Of a stretch of 54,535 nucleotides of DNA, positions 1-8,295 are shown piece by piece. The translations under genes were made by a program, and so were the position numbers. A model generated the notes under the pieces. That model worked only from the letters and a program-made list of their open reading frames with translations. It ran no database searches and had not been told where the DNA came from. This stretch comes from Pseudomonas gessardii (GTDB lineage Bacteria; Pseudomonadota; Gammaproteobacteria; Pseudomonadales; Pseudomonadaceae), in contig NZ_MNPU01000040.1 of the NCBI RefSeq assembly GCF_001983165.1, positions 1-54,535 of the forward strand, in the 5' to 3' direction. Position 1 is the first letter of the stretch, and each line of letters begins with the position of its first letter.

Positions 1-508
1 ACGGAGAACCGGTCGAAAAAGCTCTCCGTACATGATTTTTCGGTCACTTTTCGTCCAATGACGCTGTAGGTGCCTGGAAAATTGCAACTTGCCGCGGCTG
101 CACGACAAGTTGATCGGAGCATCCCTAAGTTTATTTATGATTTTAGCTACAACAAAGCGCTCATGGACGGGGTTAAGAAGAACTCGAACCAAGCGGTCAG
201 TCTTGTAATTAACCAGGCGTTTTGGCCAGCATTGATGATCAACCAATAATCTAAAAATCATCCGCCAGATGGTAGGGATAGCCCCGTTGTCTGCCTTAGC
301 CGCCGTTGGCCTGACAGACCTCAAAACAATGCTCTATGTGCGTCGCACGATTCAGATTTGCCCTTTTGCCGGAGATCGAATTCGTGGTTGCTTCATATCT
401 TTCGAGGGCTCATCAATGAGCCTTGCATGGGCTTAGCTTGTGCTCGAACAGGATCGATAGACAGCCGCGATTTTGATCAAACATTTTTGCGAGTAAGAGA
501 TCGCTGTG
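1..508. other. Left-edge intergenic region with one hairpin and no convincing gene
   Basis: No recognisable gene lies here. Bases 1-7 (ACGGAGA) and 23-29 (TCTCCGT) are a 7-bp inverted repeat that could be a terminator stem cut by the window edge. A 59-codon open frame runs from a GTG at 70 to 249, but it resembles nothing I know and has no clear ribosome binding site. The promoter of the plus-strand trio that starts at 509 should be in the last 150 bases; I see no clean -35/-10 pair. Confidence 0.4.
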
Positions 509-1762
509 ATGAAGTTATGCTTTGTCGTGATGGGGTATGGCAAGAAAACCGAGTATGAGTCTGGTCGCACGCTCGACCTGAATGCAACGTACGAAACGAT
601 TATCGAGCCCGCTGTCACCAGCCGCGGCTTACGCTGCGTTCGGGCTGACGAGATCATGCAGTCGGGACTTATCGACGTAAAAATGTACGACCTGCTGCTC
701 AGGGCTGATCTGGTCATCGCCGATATTTCCACGGGAAACGTAAACGCCGTCTACGAACTGGGAGTACGTCACGCGCTGAGACCGAATTCGACCATCGTCA
801 TGAGCGAGGACAAGGGCAAGCTGTACTTTGACCTCAATCACATCAGCACTTTCCAGTATTCGCATTTTGGTGAGGACATTCTTGCACGTGAGGCGCGGCG
901 CGCCACGGAGGCCCTGGGTAACCTGATTGAGGCCGTGATGGCCGCCCAGGCTATCGACAGTCCAGTTTATACGTTCCTGCCCAGGTTGCGCTCGCCGAGT
1001 ATGTCGGATGAAGAGTTTGAAGAGTTGGTCGATGAAGCAGAAGCCGCTCAACAACGACTTTTTCATCACATGCGCGAAGGTGAAAAGTTGATGCGGCAGA
1101 GTCAACATCATGCTGCCAGCGTAGAGTTTGCTGCTGCAAGGGATATGAAGCCTGGTGAGCCTGATATTTTGCAAAAGCTTGCACTGAGCACCTATAAGTC
1201 AAAGATTCCTAATGAGCTCGCCGCGCTGCGAGCTGCCATGGAAGTGCTTAGCCCCCTCAATCCTGAAAGCTCGAATGACCCCGAGACTGTTGGCATTGCG
1301 GGAGCGATCGTCAAGCGAATCTGGCTGCTTGAGGGTGATAGAGCTTCACTTGACTCCGCCATTGCTTTTTATCGCCGAGGCTTTGAGGTCAAGCGTGACT
1401 ATTACAACGGCGAAAACCTTGCGCTGTGCTTCGAGTTTCGAGCGCAAATACAAACAGAAGACGCGGAGAGAATGTTCGACTTCATGTGCGCGCAGAAAAT
1501 CCGTGAAGCGATTTTGAGGATTCTGTTGCCTGTGCTGGAGTCTCCCGATTTCATTGAACGCAGCGACAGACGCTGGGTGTATGCGACTTTGGCCAACTGC
1601 TATTTTGCGGTCGGAGACGCCACGCAAGCCGAGACGTTCGAGAATCATTTTATGGGAGCCTTCATTGCTCAATGGGAGGTTGATACTTATCAGGCGGGCA
1701 AAAGTCACGTGTTAGCAACCCGAGAGAAACGGCTCGCAGCGGTGGCCCCGTCTCAGCACTGA
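509..1762 (+). CDS. DRHyd-like plus TPR-S sensor protein
   Basis: The 417-residue protein has two parts. Residues 1 to about 130 look like a nucleoside deoxyribosyltransferase/DRHyd Rossmann-like fold, with the run ADLVIADIS (Asp72), Asn77/Asn79 and the YELG glutamate (Glu83) where such enzymes keep active-site residues. Residues about 165-400 are helical repeats of the TPR-S type (DUF4071, also called the MAP3K TRAFs-binding domain). This pairing is described from the sensor half of the animal kinase ASK1 and from bacterial conflict systems (Burroughs and Aravind, from memory). It is the first of three genes with tight spacing, so it is probably the sensor for the TIR and SLATT proteins that follow. 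The ATG at 509 is preferred over the GTG at 506. Activity is inferred. Confidence 0.72.
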   Translation: MKLCFVVMGYGKKTEYESGRTLDLNATYETIIEPAVTSRGLRCVRADEIMQSGLIDVKMYDLLLRADLVIADISTGNVNAVYELGVRHALRPNSTIVMSEDKGKLYFDLNHISTFQYSHFGEDILAREARRATEALGNLIEAVMAAQAIDSPVYTFLPRLRSPSMSDEEFEELVDEAEAAQQRLFHHMREGEKLMRQSQHHAASVEFAAARDMKPGEPDILQKLALSTYKSKIPNELAALRAAMEVLSPLNPESSNDPETVGIAGAIVKRIWLLEGDRASLDSAIAFYRRGFEVKRDYYNGENLALCFEFRAQIQTEDAERMFDFMCAQKIREAILRILLPVLESPDFIERSDRRWVYATLANCYFAVGDATQAETFENHFMGAFIAQWEVDTYQAGKSHVLATREKRLAAVAPSQH

Positions 1763-1817
1763 CCGTTTGAGGTTATCGACAATGCTCAACCAACGACTTC
1801 AAGAAAGGAACAGCGAA

Positions 1818-2297
1818 ATGGGGTTGCCCAGAACATTCGTCGGCTTCAGCAGCACAGACCGACACATGTATGAACTGATGGGGGCGTGGAAGAAAAACAC
1901 TCGGATCGATTTTGATTTCGCCGACTGCCAGTTGAACATGGCGTTGAACTCGGAAGACGAGGATTACATCAAGCGCAAATGCCGGGAAAGGATTGATATG
2001 GCCGGCACCTTCGCACTGCTGATTGGCAGGGACACGCGTTCGAAACACAAATACGTGCGTTGGGAGATACAGGTAGCGATAGAGAAGGGGTGCAAGCTCA
2101 TCGGCATCAACCTGGACGGAGCCCGCCAGGTGAATGCTGATCTTTGCCCTCCCATCCTGCAGGACGTTGGGGCAGTGTTCGTCCCGTATTCCCCTGCCAT
2201 TATTGCTCATGCCCTGGCGAACCCCACGGCAAGTGAGCGTGGCAACTATTTCTATCCGCCAGCCGTGTATCAAAAACTCGGCTATGAGGTTCCTTGA
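1818..2297 (+). CDS. ThsB-like TIR domain protein (DUF1863 type)
   Basis: This 159-residue protein is almost entirely one TIR-like domain of the DUF1863/ThsB type. It opens with RTFVGFSSTDR, has the EDYIKRKCRERI helix, and carries the RWEI motif with the likely catalytic glutamate at residue 83. TIR domains of this class hydrolyse NAD+ or make cyclic ADP-ribose isomers. The ATG at 1818 is chosen because AGGA lies about 9 bases upstream and the domain begins at once; an ATG at 1782 would add 12 residues. It follows the sensor gene by 55 bases and its stop overlaps the next start (TGATG), so it is co-translated with the SLATT gene. Whether it makes a signal or simply depletes NAD+ cannot be read from sequence. 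Confidence 0.75.
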   Translation: MGLPRTFVGFSSTDRHMYELMGAWKKNTRIDFDFADCQLNMALNSEDEDYIKRKCRERIDMAGTFALLIGRDTRSKHKYVRWEIQVAIEKGCKLIGINLDGARQVNADLCPPILQDVGAVFVPYSPAIIAHALANPTASERGNYFYPPAVYQKLGYEVP

Positions 2298-3160
2298 TGC
2301 AGATTTCTGATTTCCCTGGTCTCTATCAGGCCGCCGATGAGCTGTCGGGTTCCGCTCAGAAGCATTTTCTTGCCGCGCTGCTCACTAACCTGGCGCTGTT
2401 GGTGGTGGCCGCAGTCGTCTCGGTTATCAATTATCCTCACTGGGGTGCAGCGGCCCTGCAGGCGGCTCTTTTAGCCGGCGCATTAGCCAGCTCTGTGTAT
2501 TTGGCGACACAGCGGCCTGAGCGGCTTTGGTATTCGGGGCGTGCCGTCGCCGAATCAATCAAAACCATGGTGTGGCGCTACGTGTCCCGCGCAGAGCCTT
2601 TTCATGAAAGCGACGAGGCGGCCAAGAAGCATTTGCTGGCAAAGCTTACGCAAGTGGTTGAGCAAAACCCAGGCGTGTCGAACAAGCTGCTCACGCATCT
2701 GCCGGCCCAGCAAATTACGTACAAGATGAAGCTGATGAGGGCCGGTGATTTCGAAACCCGGCGCGATACGTACATCGAATCCCGGATCAACGACCAACTG
2801 GGATGGTATTCACGTAAAGCTAACTTCAACGCCCAGGCCGCCAAGTATTTCTTCATTACATTGATCGCCGTTAACGCCATCGCTTTTGGATGTGCGCTGA
2901 TCAAGATCGCCAACGTGGAATACCAATACTTTCCGACTGACGTGCTGATCGCTGTTGCAGCGAGTATTCTGACGTGGATGCAGGCAAAACGCTTCACTGA
3001 GCTATCGGCGTCTTACGCACTGACTGCGCATGAGATTACGCTTATACGTGAACAGGCCGATGAGCTGAAAAAAGATGAGCATTTGTCGACATTTGTAGGT
3101 GACGCTGAGAACGCATTTTCTCGTGAGCACACTCAGTGGGAGGCAAGGAAGGACAACTGA
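2297..3160 (+). CDS. SLATT/DUF4231-type membrane effector
   Basis: The 287-residue protein has two pairs of hydrophobic helices: about 25-44 and 51-70, then about 183-206 and 213-230, separated by a charged soluble stretch. This arrangement and the C-terminal run around SASYALTAHEITLI match DUF4231/SLATT proteins, which act as pore-forming effectors beside nucleotide-signal generators. The ATG overlaps the TIR stop by one base (TGATG), so production is coupled to the TIR protein. With the upstream sensor the trio reads as sensor, nucleotide enzyme and membrane effector. Pore formation is inferred from the family. Confidence 0.7.
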   Translation: MQISDFPGLYQAADELSGSAQKHFLAALLTNLALLVVAAVVSVINYPHWGAAALQAALLAGALASSVYLATQRPERLWYSGRAVAESIKTMVWRYVSRAEPFHESDEAAKKHLLAKLTQVVEQNPGVSNKLLTHLPAQQITYKMKLMRAGDFETRRDTYIESRINDQLGWYSRKANFNAQAAKYFFITLIAVNAIAFGCALIKIANVEYQYFPTDVLIAVAASILTWMQAKRFTELSASYALTAHEITLIREQADELKKDEHLSTFVGDAENAFSREHTQWEARKDN

Positions 3161-3185
3161 CAGCGCCTCGCGTGCGAACGACTAC

Positions 3186-3231
3186 TGGCAGGAGTAGGGC
3201 GCTAGTTTCAGAAGCTAAACACCTTCCTGCC
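3186..3231. terminator. Possible bidirectional terminator between convergent operons
   Basis: The convergent stops at 3160 and 3238 are separated by 77 bases. GGCAGGA near 3187 and TCCTGCC near 3225 can pair, enclosing a smaller GTTT/AAAC stem. There is no long T-tract on either strand, so this is only a candidate structure. Confidence 0.3.
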
Positions 3232-3237
3232 GGCAGC

Positions 3238-3708
3238 TTATTTAAGCTCGTCGGAGAGCTTCGACCAGGGTACGGTTTTGATCTTGTGTTCCGATACCCA
3301 TTTAGGCTCAGCTGCGCCGAACTGCTTACCGGAATGCACAGCTACAACCTTCTTGCCAAGCTCTAGGCTCTTTTCTACCTCCCATTTCACCCACTTGCTC
3401 TGGGCAGTGTCCTTGGAAATGAAGACCACAGTGATAGATGAGCGGTTGATGCGCTCGGCGATCTTGCGCTTGATGTACTCCGCCTGCTCACTGTCGTAGG
3501 GTTCGCGGACTGAATGATCATTGAACTCGATGTCATTGTTATCGTTTTTTGCCTGTCCCCTGAGCAGATTGACCTCAGCCATGTCCTCAGTGGCAAAACT
3601 GATGAACACGTTGCGCTTGCCCTCATTTAGAGCAGCCTTGGCTTTTTGCTCCAGTGACCTGACATCACCGAGTCGGCTCCATCCACCTGTGCTGCTACCG
3701 CCCATCAT
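3238..3708 (-). CDS. ThsB-like TIR domain protein, last gene of the deazaguanine operon
   Basis: This protein of 155-156 residues has a TIR/DUF1863 domain from about residue 30: RNVFISFATED, the EQAEYIKRKIAERI helix, and WVKWEV with the probable catalytic glutamate near residue 109. It is clearly related in pattern to the TIR protein at 1818-2297. The reading frame opens at 3708 or 3705 (two adjacent ATGs), overlapping the end of the queC-like gene by 11-14 bases, with GAGG just upstream. Starting at 3705 gives a Gly-Gly-Ser-Ser N-terminus after methionine removal, which matters if the neighbouring QueC-like enzyme modifies a protein N-terminus. It is probably the effector of the operon. Confidence 0.75.
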   Translation of the reverse strand: MMGGSSTGGWSRLGDVRSLEQKAKAALNEGKRNVFISFATEDMAEVNLLRGQAKNDNNDIEFNDHSVREPYDSEQAEYIKRKIAERINRSSITVVFISKDTAQSKWVKWEVEKSLELGKKVVAVHSGKQFGAAEPKWVSEHKIKTVPWSKLSDELK

Positions 3709-4297
3709 TGGCACCCTCAAATTTGAATTCGTTGCAGGCGATACAGTTGCCGCACGGCTGTTCTTCACCCAGGTGGCACGAGTAGGTCTGAGAGATGCCT
3801 TTCTCGGCTGCCAGCGTCACGACGTCAGGTTTGGTGAACGATGAGAGCGGTGCAAGCACCTTGATATTCCGGCCCATGCATAGAGTTATCATGCGCTCAG
3901 CCTCCTCGAGGAATCCGGAGGTCTGATCAGGAAAAAGGCTGGTGCTTTCGTGAAGCAATCCGATGGAGATCGCATCGGCGTTTTTCTGATGGGCGTAAGC
4001 GGCGGCGGTCAACAGAAAAAGCATGTTCCGGCCGGGAGTGAAGGCGTCGTCAATGATGTGCAAGGTCGGGTCGGTGAGTCCCGAGCGAATCAACCTGCCA
4101 AATCCCGACAGACCGGCAATTTCGGGCTCAGGAAGTCCAAGCTTCTGCATGGCCAGCTTGCAGGCTGCGAGCTCTCGGTCGCGGGCGCGTTGACCATAAT
4201 CTACAAAGAGTGGAAATATCTGCAGGCCTTGCTCCTGTGCCAACTTGGCGACGAGCGTAGAGTCTAGGCCTCCGGAAACCAGTGTCACGATACTCAT
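3695..4297 (-). CDS. QueC-like 7-cyano-7-deazaguanine synthase family protein (Cap9-like)
   Basis: QueC converts carboxy-deazaguanine to preQ0 using ATP. The 200-residue product has the PP-loop SGGLDST at residues 8-14 and the four-cysteine zinc site near the C-terminus (SCHL, then PCGNCIAC). The motif that is usually YGQRH reads YGQRA here, so the histidine is replaced, as might be expected for a specialised paralogue. The start at 4297 overlaps the glycosylase stop by four bases (ATGA), and the next TIR gene overlaps its end. QueC-like proteins next to TGT-like and OGG-like genes are the accessory set of type IV CBASS (Cap9). A housekeeping queuosine role is unlikely, since queD, queE and queF are absent. 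Confidence 0.82.
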   Translation of the reverse strand: MSIVTLVSGGLDSTLVAKLAQEQGLQIFPLFVDYGQRARDRELAACKLAMQKLGLPEPEIAGLSGFGRLIRSGLTDPTLHIIDDAFTPGRNMLFLLTAAAYAHQKNADAISIGLLHESTSLFPDQTSGFLEEAERMITLCMGRNIKVLAPLSSFTKPDVVTLAAEKGISQTYSCHLGEEQPCGNCIACNEFKFEGANDGR

Positions 4298-4992
4298 ACT
4301 AAAACAGCCTCCTGCTTGCGATTTGCAACGCGCATAACGATCCATATGGCCCAATCCAAAAGACCAACCGGGCAATCCATTTCCCGGGCATGGTCACGAA
4401 GCCTGTCTTCATGCCTGCCATACTGATTCAATCCGGATATGGATACCTGAGTGCCTGAATATATCCCCTGAGCAGACATGTAATTGAGCACGTGCCGATC
4501 AAGGATTGCCAAGTCATAAGTAACCCCGCAATTGCGCAAAAACATACTGGCTTGCTTGGGCCCCATACCGGATGCATGGGCCACTAGCCACGCGCGTACA
4601 TCACTGACGTCACCACTGATCAGCGCCTTGAGTGAGCCGCCAATGCTTGCTACGGCCGCCCACGTGGACGCTAAGTGACCGGCTTTTGCCCTGGGAAACC
4701 TGTAAGTGCGCATTTTGCCGTCGACAACGAGAGGGGTTCTGAGCACTTCAAACAATTTCTCGGCAAGGTGCTCGCTGTGTTGTTTGTTGTGATAAAGATA
4801 GCCACGTTCATCGATGGCATCGGCGGCTGCCATAGCGAGCGGGTAGGGGACCTGGCTACTGAGAATGCAGCAAGAAAGCTCCCACCATAGATGACGCTCG
4901 TCAGACACTGCGCCGGCTTCGATGCGTGTGCGAATATCTGGACAGACCGCAGCGACAGCTCTGCAGAGCGCTTCAGCGCTATAAGTGGTCAT
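4294..4992 (-). CDS. OGG/AGOG-type helix-hairpin-helix DNA glycosylase
   Basis: The 232-residue protein has the HhH-GPD signature GMGPKQASMFLRN followed by LAILDRHVL. Lys146 and Asp165 fall where the catalytic lysine and aspartate of 8-oxoguanine glycosylase/lyases sit. The C-terminal DWAIWIVMR also resembles archaeal OGG proteins. Such enzymes remove a damaged or modified base; in this operon the target could be a deazaguanine-type base rather than 8-oxoguanine, which is inference. The start overlaps the TGT stop and the stop overlaps the queC-like start, each by four bases, so the three products are made in step. Confidence 0.8.
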   Translation of the reverse strand: MTTYSAEALCRAVAAVCPDIRTRIEAGAVSDERHLWWELSCCILSSQVPYPLAMAAADAIDERGYLYHNKQHSEHLAEKLFEVLRTPLVVDGKMRTYRFPRAKAGHLASTWAAVASIGGSLKALISGDVSDVRAWLVAHASGMGPKQASMFLRNCGVTYDLAILDRHVLNYMSAQGIYSGTQVSISGLNQYGRHEDRLRDHAREMDCPVGLLDWAIWIVMRVANRKQEAVLV

Positions 4993-5900
4993 AGAAAAAT
5001 TCCTGGGAATAGCGATCGAAGCTCGGCGCTTTTCATGCCGGTAACTCCCATGGCGAACGGTTCTTCGCGGCCTTTCGAATACATGTCACGCATGATTCGG
5101 CCAAACTCCGCATAATACTCTAGATTGTGGAACGCAACCTTGCCTGCGTAGCCTATGTTGTTGTTTGCCATCACCCTATCCATAAATTCACTTCGGATCC
5201 TTTTCGTTTTGAAAAAGTCGAAGTGTTGGAAGTGGTGAAGCCGCTCAAGCTCAGGATCTACCGCAAACCGACACCACTCAAGACCGTCGAACGTGTCCGC
5301 GCCAGCGGCCGCCAGTAGTGCAATGCTCCACGGGTTTCCAGTGCCCAGTAGATGAATGGGTTGATAATAGGGCAGCTTGTCCAGTTCATCCCTGATATGT
5401 CTGACAGTCAATGCACGCTGCGCAAGGCCCGCACCCAGTTCCCTTTCCGGAATGGCGATGATAGGCGGTTGCAGGTGCTCGGATATCGCCCTGACGATCC
5501 GAGGAAGTCTTTCGAGCCCCTTAGGGGTCTGCTTGACGTGAATGATGGGTAGCACCGGAGCAGAGGTGTGCTTGGCGTCGCGCTCCACTGCTTTTATGAC
5601 CTGCCTGACCGCCACTTCGAATTTGTCACTGGGGGTCATGTTGTCAAAACAGAACGCCCAATCGTGTGGCGTATCGGTTAGCGCGCGCTTCAGGTTCGAT
5701 GGCTTCCACTGTTTGTCATTCAGGCGTGTCGGCGCTGATTGAAAACTGACCCACCCTGCCGATTGAAAATTGACCCAGGGCGGATTGCTGATTTTGGCAT
5801 CAGCAATTGTGGATAAGCTTAGCAGTCGTGTCCCGGTGGAAGAGGCATTAAGCCCCCACCGCATGTGGGCATGCGGCAGGGTATTTTTGGTGCGGATCAA
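4989..5900 (-). pseudogene. C-terminal half of TIR-TGT fusion gene, joined in frame to IS21 sequence
   Basis: Only the last 242 codons plus a repeated RLN belong to the host gene (5726 down to 4989). They encode the C-terminal part of a tRNA-guanine transglycosylase-like barrel: FCFDNM, PIIHVK, AIPEREL and HLLGTGNP followed by DTFDGLEW, comparable with TGT motifs. The first 58 codons (5900-5727) come from the insertion sequence. The open frame begins at an ATG that overlaps the istB stop as ATGA, so this half could be translated by coupling to istB. The other half lies at 8308-8961. Without the N-terminal half and its DSG motif the TGT domain should be inactive. Confidence 0.8.
5718..5726. 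repeat. 9-bp target-site repeat, left copy
   Basis: ATTCAGGCG here is repeated exactly at 8308-8316. The two copies flank the IS21-family element, and one copy plus loss of the element restores the reading frame of the interrupted gene. Nine bases is slightly longer than usual for IS21-family duplications (4-8). Confidence 0.75.
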
Positions 5901-6700
5901 AACAGCTCATCGTCCTCGGCACCATCATTGTCTTTGCGCTTTCGTTCACGTGACATGATCTTCGTCTGGGCGACCAAGCTGCTGTGTTGCAGGCGGTAGG
6001 ACTCGTTGCCCGTTTCGACGATGTGGCAGTGGTGTGTCAGCCGATCCAGCAACGCCGTTGTCATCTTGGCGTCACCAAACACGCTCGACCATTCCGAGAA
6101 GCTGAGGTTGGTGGTGATCACCACGCTGGTGTGCTCGTACAGCTTGGACAGCAGGTGAAATAACAGGGCACCACCGCTCTGGCTGAAGGGCAAATACCCC
6201 AGTTCATCGAGTATCACCAGGTCTGTTCGTAGCAGCCCTTGAGCGATGCGGCCCGTCTTGCCGTCGTACTTTTCGCGTTCCAGCAGATTGACCAGATCCA
6301 CCGTGGAGTAGAAGCGCACGCGTTTGTGATGCGTCGTGATCCCGGACACAGCCAAGGCGGTGGCGAGGTGTGTTTTGCCTGTTCCAGGCCCGCCGATGAA
6401 CACGACATTCTGCGCGGTATCGGTGAACTCCAGGTTGGACAGATCCCTGATCAGGCGGGCATCTGCGCTGGAAGCGCTGAAGTCGAAGCCGGCCAAATCA
6501 CGATGCATGGGGAGTTTGGCCATGTTCATCTGGTGGTTCACTGAGCGCACCGCTCGATCCGCATGTTCTTGTTGGAGAAGATGCTCAAGTAGCCATTTCG
6601 AGGATGCCGTCGAAGCTTCTCCTTGCGAGGCTAGTTCTTCCCAGGCGCTGGCCATGCCATGCAGACGCAGTTCTTTGAGTTCCGCCATAAGATCACGCAT
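5897..6700 (-). CDS. istB: IstB, IS21-family ATP-binding transposition helper
   Basis: The 267-residue AAA+ protein has Walker A GGPGTGKTH at residues 103-111 and Walker B VILDELGYL. IstB stimulates IstA and selects targets. The ATG at 6700 overlaps the istA stop by eight bases, as in other IS21 elements, and gives the usual N-terminus MRDLMAEL. Its stop overlaps the ATG of the downstream chimeric frame. It looks intact. Confidence 0.93.
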   Translation of the reverse strand: MRDLMAELKELRLHGMASAWEELASQGEASTASSKWLLEHLLQQEHADRAVRSVNHQMNMAKLPMHRDLAGFDFSASSADARLIRDLSNLEFTDTAQNVVFIGGPGTGKTHLATALAVSGITTHHKRVRFYSTVDLVNLLEREKYDGKTGRIAQGLLRTDLVILDELGYLPFSQSGGALLFHLLSKLYEHTSVVITTNLSFSEWSSVFGDAKMTTALLDRLTHHCHIVETGNESYRLQHSSLVAQTKIMSRERKRKDNDGAEDDELF

Positions 6701-8201
6701 TGCGAGTCTCCTCATCGGTGGTACGGAGCCGGTCGTAGCGTGCCGTATTGGCGACAGGCGCTATCTTGAGTTGAAGGCTGGTTTCGGCGGACGGAGGGGC
6801 TGCTGTCGATGTCAGTCGAGCCAGGACATTCAGGATGTGCTCAGCACTCAAGCTGCCTGATTCAAGTACCAACTCCACAGCCACCAATATGGCGTCGAGC
6901 CCGGCGATGGGAACAGCCGCCAGTACCTGCGTCATGACTCGATCACCATTGGCGTGACGCCTCAGACCGCGTTTTAGCAGCTGCAACGGCTTCGGCAGAT
7001 CAGCAAACGGAGCGCCATTGCGCAGCGCTCCAGGCTTGCGCTCGATAAGCGGGATGTAATGCTGCCAGTCAAAACTGACCTGATCTCGATCAAACAGACG
7101 CTCGTGGCTGGCAATCGTCGTTTCATCGGCGATGACCACCACCCGGGAAGGATACAAACGGCTGCTGACCCACTGGCCGACCCGCTCACACGGCACCGAA
7201 TAGCGATTTCGCGCCACGCTGATCAGGCAGGTGCTGGAGACCCGTACGGTGCGCTCGACGTAGCCATCAAAGGCAGTCGGCATCGGCATCAATTCAGCGC
7301 GTTCCAGCTCCAGGACGTCCGCCACGGTCAGCCCGTTGTACTGCGGGTGCAGCAGTTCGCCCCAGAGCGCACGGCAGCGTTGGCCGAGCCAGGCATTCAA
7401 TTCCTCGAAGGTGTGGAACATGCAGTTTTGAGCATCGAGCCAGATGCGCCGTCGGCTGTCTTGGACGTTCTTTTCAACGATGCCTTTTTCCCAGCCGGAA
7501 GCGACGTTGCAGAAGTCCGGGTCGAACAGGTAGTGCGCACACATCACGGCAAACCGAGCATTGACCGTGCGGCCCTTACCCTTGTTGACCTTGTCGACAG
7601 CGGTCTTCATGTTGTCGTAGATGCCGCGACGCGGCACCCCACCTAACGCGCCAAACGAGCGGGTATGGGCATCGAACAACATCTCGTGGCCTTGGCTGGG
7701 ATACGCAACCAACCAAAATGCGCGACTGGCGCACAGCTTCATATGGGAGACCTGGATGCGTCGGAACAGGCCGCCGATCAGCAGACCTTCTTCGCTCCAG
7801 TCGAATTGAAAGGCCTCCCCGAGTGCAAAGGTCAGCGGCACAAAGGCTCGTAAAGACTTGCCTTGCTCGCCGCGCCACGAGCGTATAAAGGCGGTGAGTT
7901 GGCTGTAGCCGCCGTCGTACCCCTCGGCCTTGATCTGTTCGAAGAGTGCTTTGGCACTCCTGCGGTTGTGCTTTGCCCGAAACGAATCGGCCTTGAGCGC
8001 CTGCTCCAGCGTCTCGTGAAATGGACTGAGTTTGTTGAAGGTTGCGCACCGTTGGTACGCCGGCTGGGTGGCTTCGGGTGCTCTGACCCATTTTCGAATG
8101 GTGTTTCTCGACAGTCCGGTACGCTTGGCTATCTGATGCAGCGAGAGCTTGTCGCGGAAGTACATCCGCCGGATTTTTCCCAACATTTCCATGCTGATCA
8201 C
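6693..8201 (-). CDS. istA: IstA, IS21-family transposase
   Basis: The 502-residue protein starts with a helix-turn-helix (LSLHQIAKRTGLSRNTIRKWV) and has an rve-type DDE core: FDWSEEG supplies the first aspartate, GIYDNMKTAV the second and EKGIVEKNV the glutamate. Full length with no frameshift, so the element may still be active. It starts about 105 bases inside the IS end, leaving room for the terminal repeats and the IS promoter. Confidence 0.94.
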   Translation of the reverse strand: MISMEMLGKIRRMYFRDKLSLHQIAKRTGLSRNTIRKWVRAPEATQPAYQRCATFNKLSPFHETLEQALKADSFRAKHNRRSAKALFEQIKAEGYDGGYSQLTAFIRSWRGEQGKSLRAFVPLTFALGEAFQFDWSEEGLLIGGLFRRIQVSHMKLCASRAFWLVAYPSQGHEMLFDAHTRSFGALGGVPRRGIYDNMKTAVDKVNKGKGRTVNARFAVMCAHYLFDPDFCNVASGWEKGIVEKNVQDSRRRIWLDAQNCMFHTFEELNAWLGQRCRALWGELLHPQYNGLTVADVLELERAELMPMPTAFDGYVERTVRVSSTCLISVARNRYSVPCERVGQWVSSRLYPSRVVVIADETTIASHERLFDRDQVSFDWQHYIPLIERKPGALRNGAPFADLPKPLQLLKRGLRRHANGDRVMTQVLAAVPIAGLDAILVAVELVLESGSLSAEHILNVLARLTSTAAPPSAETSLQLKIAPVANTARYDRLRTTDEETRNA

Positions 8202-8295
8202 CCTGTGTTCTCCTGCTCGAAAAGTGAGCAGAAGCAGTTGAACACCTGGGTCAGTTTTCAGTCGGCAGAACAGCCTTTACTGGGTCAGTTTTCGG

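Noticed and set aside
3695..4297. QueC as part of a Dpd-type DNA deazaguanine modification system
   Set aside because: No DpdB/DpdC-type partners or QueD/QueE genes are present; the TGT-like domain is fused to a TIR and coupled to an OGG-like gene instead.
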